Below, one piece after another: positions 44,275 to 54,797 of a stretch of 64,000 nt of DNA. A program made the translations under genes and the position numbers. The notes under the pieces were generated by a model. That model saw only the letters and a program-made list of their open reading frames with translations, was not told the origin of the DNA and searched no databases. Positions within the stretch are counted from its first letter, which is position 1; the number at the start of each line of letters is the position of its first letter. The stretch is from Entoloma clypeatum (taxonomy: Eukaryota > Basidiomycota > Agaricomycetes > Agaricales > Entolomataceae), in NCBI GenBank assembly GCA_963565915.1, contig OY751488.1, positions 930,001 to 994,000 on the forward strand, read 5' to 3'.

Positions 44275-44814
44275 AACCAGGACTGGTTTGAACTGGTTTA
44301 AACTGGTTATTTATTAAAACTCTTTCAAAATATCATTTATAACACATTTCAAAGTATTTTATAGAAGCTTTGATGAACAAAATCTATGTGAACCTATATG
44401 AACCTGTATGAACCTATGACCAGTTTACATTTTTTGAGTCTCAAATCAAGACTGGCGTTGAACCAGTCTTCTTTTTTTCCAAAATTTGAAGAACCTGAGA
44501 CTGGTCAATCCTCAAAAATCTGAAACTTGAGACTGCAGTCCAGTCTCTCACCAGTCTTTACCAGTCTGGTCCTGGTCCAGTTCTAGGTCTTTGAGACTGG
44601 ACTTCAAAACACTAGGTGTAACACCAGTCTTGATTTGAGACTCAAAAAATGTAAACTGGTCATAGGTTCACACAGGTTCTTATAGGTTCACATGGATGTG
44701 TTCATCAAAGCTTCTATAAAATGTTTTGAAATGTGTCATAAATCATATTTTGAAACAGTTTTAATGAGTTGGAAAATTACCAGTTTAAACCAGTTCAAAC
44801 CAGTCCTGGTTTCC
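44275..44814. repeat. Foldback (long palindrome) with ~190-bp arms
   Basis: Left arm 44275-44455 and right arm 44623-44814 are reverse complements with few mismatches. For example, AACCAGGACTGGTTTGAACT at the left pairs with AGTTCAAACCAGTCCTGGTT at the right, and the AAAATGTAAACTGGTCATAG-type inner ends also pair. The loop (44456-44622) is full of GACTGG/CCAGTC words. No coding sequence. Transcription would give a long hairpin RNA. Confidence 0.85.
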
Positions 44815-44962
44815 TTTTTTGAGAAAGAAAAGACTGGTTCACCAGTCTTTGACCAGTCCAGTCCTGGTTTCAGTTTTTTGGAGAAACCACTCAACCAGTC
44901 TTGGTTCTAGGTTCTTAATTTTTTGGACAAAAAACCGGACTGGACTGAACTTTCGAACACTA
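44815..44962. repeat. CCAGTC-rich end piece truncating the aminotransferase gene
   Basis: Continues the GACTGG-rich sequence and ends GAACTTTCGAACACTAG at the border of the aminotransferase coding sequence. The loop of the foldback contains a related end (ACTTCAAAACACTAG near 44600-44614). Read on the minus strand both start CTAGTGTT, like hAT ends (TAGNG), so a degenerate hAT-type element is possible. Confidence 0.5.
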
Positions 44963-45478
44963 GTTGAGCATGGGAGCGAGTACGTGTTTTCCGCAGATGT
45001 AGGCTTTGGTTTCCAGTATTTGAGGATGGCGCCACAGTGAGTCGCGAGCTTCTTCCAGCAACTGGAGTTGGCTGATGATAATTGTATCAGAACTGAGATT
45101 GACTTGAGGATCACTAGTCATACCTTCATGTTCCCACATGATGACGAACTCATCCCTTTCATTTATGTCCACATCGAGCCCCCTCGCCAAGTTCTCCAAG
45201 TTCAAAGTTGAACTTGCTCCAAACACAATCTCTTCTGGCGACCCCACATTGAAAAGCTTGGCAGCTTCTTTTGGTGCATCTGCTAATAATCTGGGGGTGA
45301 TCTCAATTGATGTGGCATGGCCAGCACCAGTCCGGATGTTTGTATTCAACAGGCAATCGGCAACACGATCAGCAATGATTTTTGCAACTTGGGAGCCACC
45401 AGCGTTGCTTGCGAAGATGAAGCCGGAGGACAGGGGTGGAAAACTGGACCAAACTTTAGTGAGGTCAAGGGCAGGCAT
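44960..45478 (-). pseudogene. Class V aminotransferase-like gene, 5' part only
   Basis: From the ATG at 45478 the first exon gives SGFIFASNAGGSQVAKIIAD and PKEAAKLFNVGSPEEIVFGA, ending EFVIMWEHE at 45124. A 52-nt intron (GTATGA...CATCAG, 45123-45072) joins in phase to ANSSCWKKLATHCGAILKYW. The motifs match the start of PLP-dependent class V (cysteine-desulfurase-like) enzymes of fungi. The PLP lysine and the C-terminal two thirds are missing: coding stops at the repeat near 44960. No other defect is visible, so truncation by the repeat is probably the inactivating event. Confidence 0.75.
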
Positions 45479-45904
45479 TTGGCTGAGGATGGATGTTGTA
45501 TGTAACAAGGTCCTTGTTTCTCTGGCTTCACTGGCAGCTGATCAGAGTGACGGCACTTGGTGATGATATGAGTTGGACCCCAATCATTCGGTGCTTGTCA
45601 AGACAAGACTCAAATAAGTAGTTCGGCATAAATATGGAGGGAGGCAACTTTCACCAGTTCAGGGGTTATAATACAGGATTTGAAATGTAAGGATTGCAGA
45701 CGAGGGAGGATGATTTTCGTGCTTGGATGAAGGCGCTCAGTGTGTGTCAGACATGCTGCTCATCTCACTTTAAATTTGACTCAAAGTCTGCATCGAACTA
45801 GCTTGTTGAAGGTGGTATCAATCTTCAAGTCGGAACATCCAATGAACCCTTATGCCCGCCCACCTGTCGAAAGCCGCAGGAAGAACCTCCTCACAGCTAA
45901 ACAC

Positions 45905-47536
45905 TCATGCGATATTGTTGCAGTACTCCTCTCCCATCTGGACCAAACATGACTTTGACAAGTAACATTCGATGAGCGCGAGGATGTCCAGTGCCCCCAA
46001 CAAATGGGACTCCCTGCACGTGCGCTCTCCAAGCACCCTCAATCCCGACGAGAGATCCACAACCCCGGACGTCCTAATCAAATACCCAATGCCCCAAACA
46101 TCAACCTCCAGCCCATGCCCATCATGAAAAATATCTGGGGAGTGGATCTCTGGTGTGAACAATGGCTTAGCCCGTGTTGGAGGCGTCAAAGCATCTCCCC
46201 AGTCAATCAAGAACAACATTGACTCGTCCTTGCCCTCCACCACGTGCAGAATATTTTCCCACCAGATATTGCGATGACATAGCGGGACTTGATGAGCGAC
46301 CTGGAGGGAATTATGTGGAAGTTTTGTTTCAAGGGATCGAAGTAGGGGGGGTGACCATACAATTACAGTAGAGCACCAAGGACACAAATAAGATGTTCTC
46401 ACAATTCTTTCTTGATGGGTGGATTGGAACGGATTCCACAGGGTGACAAGACCACCACATTCCCCCTCGCAAAGACAGGCAAATCCATATTCGGAACCAA
46501 ACGATCTTTGAGGAGTTCATAGATCCCTTTGAGATGGCTGACTTTAGCTGCAGCACTTTTGCCCTTGAAGGTCTTGACTACCTGGGTATTCATGATTTCT
46601 GCCCGAGACTTTTCCCTGCACTCTCATCACCCCCCAAGCATTTGTATTCACAGGAAAAATATTACCTGTTGAGCACAACATAATCATTGACCTTGGACAG
46701 CACAAGGTCGGCGAGTGAGAAGCAAAGTTGAGAGGTTGATGAGGCAGAGTATGTTGGCAACACGATTCTTTCTCAACAATAAATTGAGCCCGACTATATC
46801 ATGGAGTCATGGCGTGCCCCCTGGTGTTTTGGGCGGACAAATGGCAGTGAGGGTCATGTGAGGTCCACGGCAATAGTAGCCTATGAAAACCATTCAGGTG
46901 GAGGAGGTACCAAGCAGAGCTAACACGCACCAAGCATATAAGGGGCAGGGTCATACACCCACTTTACTTATTCACCAGTTCCACAGCAGGATTTTCCTCG
47001 CTTTCTGACCCCTTTTCCTCCCCTCAAAATATGTATTTTCCCTCCAAGATGAAGCCAAAATCGGGGCGCAGGCTTTGTATCTCCCTATAGCGGTTGCTAT
47101 GTATGCTTGGTACTTTGTCCCTCTGGTATCAGAAACTGGAGAACTTTGCGTATATTGCCATCCCAAAAGGAAAGGAACAAACGCTCTGTACCGCCTGTAG
47201 GCGGGGGATCGGTGACTGCTGGGATGACGGAACGCAAGGCATCAAGGGATTGTTCACCAATTTTGAACAAAGTGTGGAGGTCGTGCTCGGTACAAGTGTT
47301 GGGGAAAACTTTAGAAAGGAGAGCGTTAAACACCTTGTCACTGATCGGGACTTTCTCCAAGTCATCTAGGGGGCATTCGAGCACTGCACGGAGCTGTTCA
47401 CGTGAAGGAAGGAATCTCAGCACACTTCCGACTTTTTTTCCATGTCTTGGAGAGATTGTCTTCGTCAGCTATAGGAACACCCTGAGAGATCCAGGAGGGT
47501 AGGAATTAGCTTACCTGTGGGTCGCTCCTCTGTGGG
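45905..47536 (-). pseudogene. Kinase-like (nuclease-kinase) protein gene, 3' part
   Basis: Read leftwards. LRFLPSREQLRAVLECPLDD (from ~47423) is followed by SFWDGNIRKVLQFLIPEG. Next, RPDFGFILEGKYIF, a TGA (47024-47026) and GEEKG recall the D...E-x-K core of a restriction-endonuclease-like fold. The kinase part follows: LADLVLSKVNDYVVLN, intron, MNTQVVKTFKGKSAAAKVSH, CHRNIWWENILHV (catalytic HRD is HRN), FLIDWGDALTPPT and HGLEVDVWGIGYLI, ending at 45905. Mushrooms have expanded families with this nuclease-plus-kinase layout, related to crinkler-type effectors; that assignment is from memory. TGA-for-Arg and Asp-to-Asn both fit CpG decay. Confidence 0.6.
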
Positions 47537-47544
47537 TCGCTTCC

Positions 47545-48667
47545 TAGTGTTGCCGCGGCTCGGCTAGCTGGGTGTTTGGCTAGCCAAGCTGCATCAAGCC
47601 GGGTCATCGGCTCACCAAGCTGAGCCAAGCCATGTCTTCGGCTTGCTGCAGCTCCGGAGCCACTTACAAGCCGGCTCAAGCCGGCTTCGTGATGGTATAT
47701 CAAAGAATATTTATTGGTGTAAAAGAACAAACAAATGATAACGAAATGATTATTAATTGACAGCTGGAATCGAGGGGAGGCCATTGGGCACTACAGAGGG
47801 TCGTTGGGCATGCGGAACGGTCGATGGGAGGCTGTTGGGCACGCAGGGCGACGGTTGGGCTCGAGGGGAGGCCGTTGGGCGCTACAGGTGTGCGGTGGGC
47901 ATGCGAGGTGACGGTTTGGCACGCAAGGCAACTGTTGGAGAGGAGAGGCGACAGCGGGACACGAGAGGGGAAAGGACTCACGTTGGAGAGGGAGATGGTG
48001 GGGGTAAGAGAGCAAGAGAAAAAAACTGTGTGAATGATCTGCTGACTTGGTTGATATACTGGAATGATGGATGCCCCCGGCAGTACCCGGTTTGCTGTTA
48101 TTTGCGGCCTCCCCTCGAGCCCAACCATCGTCCCACGTGCCCAACGGCCTCCCATCGACACCAACTGTCGCCCCGCGTGCCCAACGGCCTCCCATCGACA
48201 CCAAGCATCGTTCCACGTGCCCAACGGGCCTCTGTAGCGCCCAACGGCCTCTGCCCTTGACCCCCAACCATTGCCCTGCATGCCCAATGGCCTCCCCTCG
48301 ACCCCAACCCTTGTCCCACATGCCCAACACCCTCCCATCGACATCAAGCGCCCTTCCGCGTGCCCAACGGCCATCTGTAGTGCCCAACGGCCTCCCCTCG
48401 ACCCCAATGCTCGTTCCCTGTACCCGCCTGGCATGCCCGACCCTCGTGCCACGGTTGTGATAACATAATTAATGTCCTTGTTATTACAATAAATACTTTT
48501 GATGTACCATCACGAAGCCGGCTTGAGCCGGCTTCCGAGCCAGAGCTGGAGCTTCAATCAGCTCGGCTCTGATGAGAATTTGCCTTCTGCGGCTCGGCTT
48601 GGCTACAGTTCCCGGATGGCTTGGCTCCAGCTCTAGCCGACTCAGAGCCTGAGCCGCGGCAACACTA
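47545..48667. mobile_element. hAT-like foldback MITE carrying a minisatellite
   Basis: 1,123 bp with perfect 8-bp duplication TCGCTTCC (47537-47544 and 48668-48675) and inverted ends TAGTGTTGCCGCGGCTC, which fit the hAT TAGNG consensus and 8-bp target size. The arms extend about 160 bp with GGCTYGGCT words and CCGGCTTCGTGATGGTA. Inside, GGGAGGCCRTTGGGC units run in one orientation (47770-47960) and the opposite one (48110-48420). No transposase is encoded. It splits the kinase-like pseudogene. Confidence 0.85.
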
Positions 48668-48675
48668 TCGCTTCC

Positions 48676-49142
48676 TCTGCTTAGAACAATCCACAGTGAC
48701 AACCAAGTGGACCGCTTGCCCATTGTCTAGCCCCGTAAGAACTTCAGTGAGACGGGAGGTGAGGGGAAATCTCGAAAAGGAAGCGCAAAATTTGTTGTGG
48801 ACATTTTCTGTCCATCCTGGCTCCAAGTTGAGGACAACTGTTGTCAGGAGAAGCTCCTTGGGCTGTGAGATGATGTTAGTTCTGATGCAGGGCCAAGAGC
48901 TGAGACGGTGCCACTCACCTTCCAAACCCTATGGTGCTCTTGTCGGCTTCAAATCCAAACTCCCCCAATAATGCAGTGACAAAGAGATTGTGGCCATCTT
49001 GTGCGTAGAGTGAACGAGGGATACCAATGCGGAGTGGATTATCATTGGGGTGGGATGTGTTGAAAAGAAGCCAGTTGACAAAGACTGCCCTGCCTTGAGT
49101 CGCAGTGTACAAAGGTTTGCGTTGCATGTGCAGCACTGCCAC
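48676..49142 (-). pseudogene. Unrecognised gene part upstream of the hAT insertion
   Basis: Protein-like frames: VLHMQRKPLYTATQGRAVFV, NWLLFNTSHPNDNPLRIGIP and LLGEFGFEADKSTIGFG, followed by a possible GTGAGT intron. A second frame then reads KELLLTTVVLNLEPGWTENV up to DCSKQRKR at the insertion. The frame appears to continue beyond the MITE (PTEERPTG, then a GTAAGC intron), so this is probably the N-terminal part of the kinase-like pseudogene. Function is not recognised. Confidence 0.4.
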
Positions 49143-49160
49143 ATTTCAACCTTCTAGTTA

Positions 49161-50193
49161 CAGCTAATTGCGGAACTTAGGGTGTGGCCAATTTTTTTTT
49201 CCATGCTGAAAAATTCTTGTGTAAAATGGATTTCATTCAGTAAGACGCCTGTATATCTCATTCAATTCTTCATGTCAACATGTAGGACCAATATCAGTGT
49301 ATTCTAATAGAAAACCCAAACAGAATGATATGCAGAAAGACCATAACAAAGTGTGGAGATGTGCCGTAATAGACAATTATTGCCCTTTTACGTCAACCAT
49401 TTGTGCAATCTCCAAGTACATTTCTTTCATGCCATCCTCTTATGCCTAAACCCATTCTTTGATACCCTGTGAGTGATATCTCTAAGCTTGCTTTAAAAAA
49501 TCCAAGCATTTTTTTGATCAAGCGAGGTTCCAGTGGATAGCCTTCCAGGTGAGCACAATTATGAAACTCAACATCAACAATTCCAGTGAGTTGCCACATG
49601 CCATGGGGTTGTGAGGAGCACCTATACCCTACCAACTTACAAGAAGCATGTTTTCAAGTCATAATTGTGTCAAATTGGGTTAGACTTGGGGAATATGTGT
49701 TTCTCATTAATTTTCTGATATCTCAGACTTCAAAAAGTGTTTTTTAGCACCTAGGATCCTCGGGGACATTTCATATATGATAGGCTAACAGTAAAGAGTG
49801 GAAAGGGGGCCCATTGAAATGTCCAGTCGCCATGTCACCACATCGAGAAGTCTTGTCATACTGTACATGGTCAAGGTCATTTTATTCAATTCAAACCCTT
49901 TTTTACTTGGCCAGGCAACCCCCAGCCACCATTATTGTGGCGCTGGAGGGTTAAAAGAGTTAATATGCCAATTGAAGTGAGAAATTGACAGTAAATCAAC
50001 AATATGGTCCGTTACTTCACTTCACTGCCAGTCTTTTGCATATCATTCGGTTCATCCTTTTCACTGGAATAAGCTATTGTCAATCCTACAGAGTTACACA
50101 AAGAACTGAACAAGATATAGGTGTTTTACTGAACCAACTCCATTTTACAGCGTGGAAAAAAATTTGGTAGGCCCTAAGTTCCGCAATTAGCTG
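49161..50193. mobile_element. Tc1/mariner-like MITE
   Basis: 1,033 bp with 22-bp inverted ends CAGCTAATTGCGGAACTTAG(GG), flanked by TA on both sides (49159-49160, 50194-50195). Imperfect complementarity continues inward (GGCCAATTTTTTTTTCC / GGAAAAAAATTTGGTAGGCC). TA target and CAG ends fit Tc1/mariner. There is no transposase frame, so it is non-autonomous. Confidence 0.8.
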
Positions 50194-51843
50194 TAAACAT
50201 TGGAATTAAATTCTTCTCTTTCTTCATTCCTGCTGGTCTACAGTGTATCCTCATTATCCATGTCCTCATTCAGATCACCCTCTGCCTCTCATATGCATCC
50301 TGCAGGCACATCCTCGCCTTTCCTAAATCCAGGGTGAGATTCTGAGGAGTGAGCGGAGTACCAGTGTGCAATTTGCGTCTTTGCCTAAAAAACGGTCCTG
50401 TTCGACAGGTTTGGGGATGCATTGGCCATGAGTGTGGAGGAAAGGGACACCAAAGACGATAATGCCGACTTTGAAGTTGGGGTCGGAGAGGACGCCATTG
50501 GCAGCCCCATGACAGCAGGAAGTGAAGAGATATATGGAAGGCGAGGGTGCAAGAGGGCAGATTTGTGGACTACCACCAGGCATGCTGGTGTTCCTTCACT
50601 CCACTACTGCGATCATCCGCCGTCCGCCGTCCACCTCATTCGCCTCCTGCGGCCGGTAGGAGGTGCCAAACAAATGAGAATGATGACATAGCTCGACGGG
50701 TAGTGGATTGCGGTCAGCAAACCCTCTTCTTTGGGGTGCTAGTGGATAGTCACTGAGCATAGAAAAGTGTTGAGTGGTGAAAGGCAAGATCGGGGTGAGT
50801 GACAGAAATGTGAGAACTCTATGGTGAGAGCTCGACACACCTCCAAAGCACACCACTCAATCACTCTCAACAAGTTCTCGGGGTGGCGAGACAAAGTCTA
50901 CTTTATTTCAAGTAGTTCAACACAAAATGCCTTGGTGGAATTATGACTAGCAGATAGCTCGTTAAGATTCCAGGGTACGTGATTCAATATAAAGATAAGG
51001 AATTGAGTTGATTTCCTCAAAGGCTTCCGTACCCTCTCAGAGACAGTGGGACAGTGGGACAGTGACAGCAACAGTACAGTAAGGCCAGTTGCCCTCAGTT
51101 CAGCTTTGAGACTTAGAGACTGACTTGTACCAATCAATCAGAGAGATACAATTCAGTGTGGGGGAATCCCGGCTCTATTCTACAGTACATGGCAGGAGAC
51201 TACAGTTTTTATACATGACAAGAGATGAAATATATATAAGGTTTATCACAAGATATGTCCATAACAAATCAGTTTCCAGGGTATCTGTTATTTAGGCATG
51301 GTCCAAATATCCACATGGGTCATTTAAACATATTTTCGAGGTGTTGAGAGGGCAACCGGCCCTGGTGGAGTGGAGCAACAAGAACACATCGTTTCACAAG
51401 CATTCTAGAAGTCTGCATCAATATTGATGTTGTCGATTGATCGATCAAGTTCCTGGTTGTCATCGATCAAGGGTCCGAAGCGTCACGGACCAGGCACCCA
51501 ACATCACAATATGATGGTACCATAGACCTGCCAAACAGGTGTGGTATGGCAGCTCCATAGGCCTGGATTGGGCTCTAACCCACACACTGCCAATAATAGC
51601 TCAAATAATCCTAGATTTAACTTATTAAGAAAACCCCCAAAATCGTAAGCTCCCCATTGGTTCTCTTCGCTCGCCCATCATTCCGACCCATCTAACGCTC
51701 ACCCGTTATCAAAGTGTCACCAACTTTGCTCCCACACCGCTCCCATCCATCAATCCCTTCTGAACGGCTCCTCCCCTTGTTAGGTGGCCCTCCAGTCCAC
51801 TCCCATGCCCTGCCCCCAACAAACCTGTCCATTGAACCATTCT
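50194..51843. other. Gene-poor stretch
   Basis: A minus-strand frame at 50583-50330 (NGVLSDPNFKVGIIVFGVPF) looks protein-like but I cannot assign it, and it has no visible partner exons. GGCCCTCCAGTCCACTCCCA recurs at ~51785, 52374 and 52469, a short dispersed repeat. Nothing else was recognised. Confidence 0.4.
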
Positions 51844-52301
51844 TGTTATGGTTGACAAACCCATGCAATGCTTAGGCAGAGAGGCTTAAGTAGCAAAGGC
51901 GGATACCAAGGTGATTGCTAGATCTGGGGAATACATGCAATGTATGTACCCTATATATACTAGAAGGTCGAGTCATCTAGATGACTCTAGAGCGGTTCCG
52001 GTCTGACTCCAGAAGCGGACCCGGAGTAGGTGTCTATGGTAACTGCTGCGGCGTGAGTCAGAGTATCTAAGTATAGTCCAATAAGTAACACGATGTCAAG
52101 GATGTGTGAGAGTAACCATCTAGCTATGGTAACGATGATCATACTGTAGTGAGTAAGCGGAGGCCGGGGCCCGAATGATGTAAAAGTGAATAGTAAGCCT
52201 GAAACCAATAGATAAGATGAAACTGGCCATTAATCAGATAAGGCCTCTATGTCTTGTATCTTGTCTGAGCGATCAATGCCATGGATAGCGAATCCATAAC
52301 A
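51844..52301 (-). repeat. LTR of the collapsed Gypsy remnant
   Basis: 8-bp inverted ends TGTTATGG/CCATAACA. It resembles the start of the LTR at 16116 (TGTTACGGATTC), suggesting the same lineage as the + fragment at 14836-16116. Confidence 0.85.
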
Positions 52302-52346
52302 TTACCCCCTTCTCAAAGGTTTTCGTCCCGAAAACAATCCATAACA
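51844..52346 (-). mobile_element. Collapsed Gypsy remnant: one LTR, polypurine tract and 8 bp of the other LTR
   Basis: Duplication ATTCT at 51839-51843 and 52347-52351. On the minus strand a full 458-bp LTR (51844-52301, TGTTATGG...CCATAACA) is preceded by AGAAGGGGGTAA (polypurine tract) and a GGGACGAAAACC stretch typical of the end of Gypsy pol. Then only CCATAACA (52339-52346, plus strand), the start of the 5' LTR, remains. One large internal deletion removed the rest without touching the target duplication. Confidence 0.85.
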
Positions 52347-52724
52347 ATTCTCAATGCCACCTCCCCTCATTAGGCGGCCCTCCAGTCCACTCCCACATCA
52401 TGTAATCATGTGCAATGATGCGTTGTGCTAGCCTCTCTTGCGCTCTCTCATCGACTCCTGTCATTTGGCGACCATCCAGTCCACTCCCACGCCGCCTTCT
52501 CAACACCTTCGGCGGCCCCATGTCACATCATCACATGCAATGACGCATCGCCCTAACAATCTCTCACCAACACCTCCCGTTGTTTGGCAAATTCAGGTCT
52601 AATACCACACCTTGTCAACCACCCTACTCCCACACTGCATCAAACCCTTGCCATATGTCCACCCTATCCCCACCTGTCACAATGCTGTCCCCAAAGATCT
52701 CTCACACAGTTATCTGTGCCTGTC
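52347..52724. other. Spacer before Gypsy-B
   Basis: C-rich, with degenerate repeats of CCAGTCCACTCCCA and CACATCATGYAATCATGTGC-like words. No gene. The last bases continue across Gypsy-B into the KDZ-2 region. Confidence 0.45.
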
Positions 52725-53159
52725 TGTAAGGGCGACCTTACGATCCAAGACTCCAACTCAGATAACCTTGCAAGGGAGATCCGAAGGTTAGATTGAGCAG
52801 TCCGATAAGTAATACAACACACACCTTGCAAGGGAGATCCAAAGAGAAAGTTCTAAGGATTCCCCTGCAAGCTAGCAAGATAAATAGTAAAATGAGATAT
52901 GAAATAAGAGATAAAACGAGACGCATGAATCATGAGCAATGATTGGGAGTAGGGATGGGGGATGAATGGAAACAAGATGAATGATAGTACCTGCGATCTG
53001 ACGTGTGGAGTAGCGGATGGGGGCGGAGTCATCGGATGCGGAGAGGCAGATAAGATGTCGGAGACAGCGGATACAATCGGAGGACATCGGAGATGGGGGA
53101 ATAGAAAGGAAAGGAAGAAAGGAAAGGAAAAGTAAAAAGTGAAAGTGGTTGCCCTTACA
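52725..53159 (-). repeat. Gypsy-B 3' LTR
   Basis: 435 bp, TGTAAGGGC on both strands at the ends. Compared with the other LTR it has mostly C/T and G/A changes and a 2-bp indel (GATAACC/GATAC). Confidence 0.93.
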
Positions 53160-53193
53160 TCACCCCCCCTTCAAGGCACGGCGTCTCGACGTG

Positions 53194-53550
53194 TCAGCCG
53201 AAACAAGTTGAATATTGCGGAGCTCCCTGATGACGTCGGTAGAAGTCGCGGACTTGGCGCAGAGCGTGGACATTGTCTTCTGCTTCCCAGGAATTCTCTT
53301 CATAGCCATATCCCTTCCATTTGACCAAGAATTGAAGCTTGCCTCGATGCAGTTGGCTGTCCAAGAGGTTTTCAACATTGTACTCCAATTCTTCTCCGAC
53401 TACTGTCGGAGGCGGAGGAGAGCGGACTTGGCATTGGAAAGGGTCGTCAGGAACTAGTGAAAGTTTGACAACATGGAATACTGGGTGAAAGTGGGACATG
53501 GAAGGGGGAAGGCGAAGTTTGTAGGCATGTGTTCTGACAGGTCGGACCAC
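53194..53550 (-). pseudogene. Gypsy-B chromodomain
   Basis: Protein identical to the Gypsy-A counterpart (36051-36407). The first difference from A in this direction is near 53169, between the stop codon and the LTR (a G for A in the polypurine tract). Confidence 0.9.
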
Positions 53551-54797
53551 TGGGAAAGGGCCTATGTATCGATGTGCAAGTTTCTTTGTGGGTCGGGTGG
53601 TTTTGAGGTCTGATGAGTCTAAAAAGACCTTGTCCCCTGGGCGGAATGTCAGAGTGGTGCTCCGATGCTGGTTGTAGTATCACGCCATGTTGTCTTTTGC
53701 CTTTGTCAGTGCTGCGCGAGCCTCCTCTAGAGCGGACTTCATCCGCTGGCTGAAATCCGCTACTGCCTCGATCTCCGTCCGCTTCTTGCGAGGTTTGAAT
53801 CCCATGCGCGGATGGCGGCCGGTGTCAATGCGTGAACATGGTTGTTGTATGCAAATTCAGCCATCGGAAGCCATTCGTCCCAATCGTCTTGACATTCATT
53901 GACGAATAGGTGAAGGTATTGTTCCAATCCTTGATTGACCCGCTCCGTCTGTCCATCCGACTGTGGATGGTAGGCTGTCGAGGCAGCAACCTTAATGTTA
54001 AGCAGCCTGTATAGTTCGCGCGTGAACTTGGCAACAAACTGTGGTCCTTGGTTGGAGACAATGGCCTCCGGTAGTCTGTAGAGTTTCCAGACATTTTGAA
54101 CATAGGAGCATGCAGTCCCGAGTGCGAAGATGTGGGAGTGCGTCGGGATGAAGTGTCCCCGCTTCCCTACTGAGTCCATTACGACCATGATAGTGTCGTA
54201 GCTGTGGGCTTCTGGTAGTTCAGTAATGAAGTCAACACTGGTTACTTGCCATCGCTCCGTGGGGACCGGTAGCGGATTGAGCTCTCTGGAGGGCGGAGTG
54301 CATCGGACCTTGGTGCGGAGGCATGGGTCACATGTCTTGCAATATTGACCTATTAAACAAGACATGTGTGGCCACCAGTAATTGCGCGACACCAGTTCCA
54401 AGGTTTTCCACCATCCAGGATGTCCGGCCACCGGAGTGTCATGGTGTTGTGTGAGGATCCGATGATGCAGTTGGGGATTGTTAGGAACATAGATACGATC
54501 CCTGAAGTAGAGCAAACCTTCCACTTGCCTCCACTCTGCACTGCAGACGGACCCCACTCCGACAGTTGGAAGGGATTTGACAACCTCCGCCACACTATCC
54601 TCCAGTAACCCCTCTTGGATTCCCTGTCAGACCTGGCAGAGGACATCGCATTCTTCCCCTTGAACAGTTACCCCACGCATTGCTCGCACTGCAAACAATT
54701 CTGGTCGAAGAAGGATGATGTTTTTGTTGTCCCACAATCCGTTTCCGTGGTCCGCTCATCGGGACAAAGTGTCGGACTTGCCCATTGACTTGCCAGG
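53551..54797 (-). pseudogene. Gypsy-B integrase
   Basis: Same HHCC region, same SNQ in place of SDR at the second catalytic position, and the same frameshift as Gypsy-A. The core frame alone spans 54593-53760 without a difference from A at the protein level. Confidence 0.9.
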
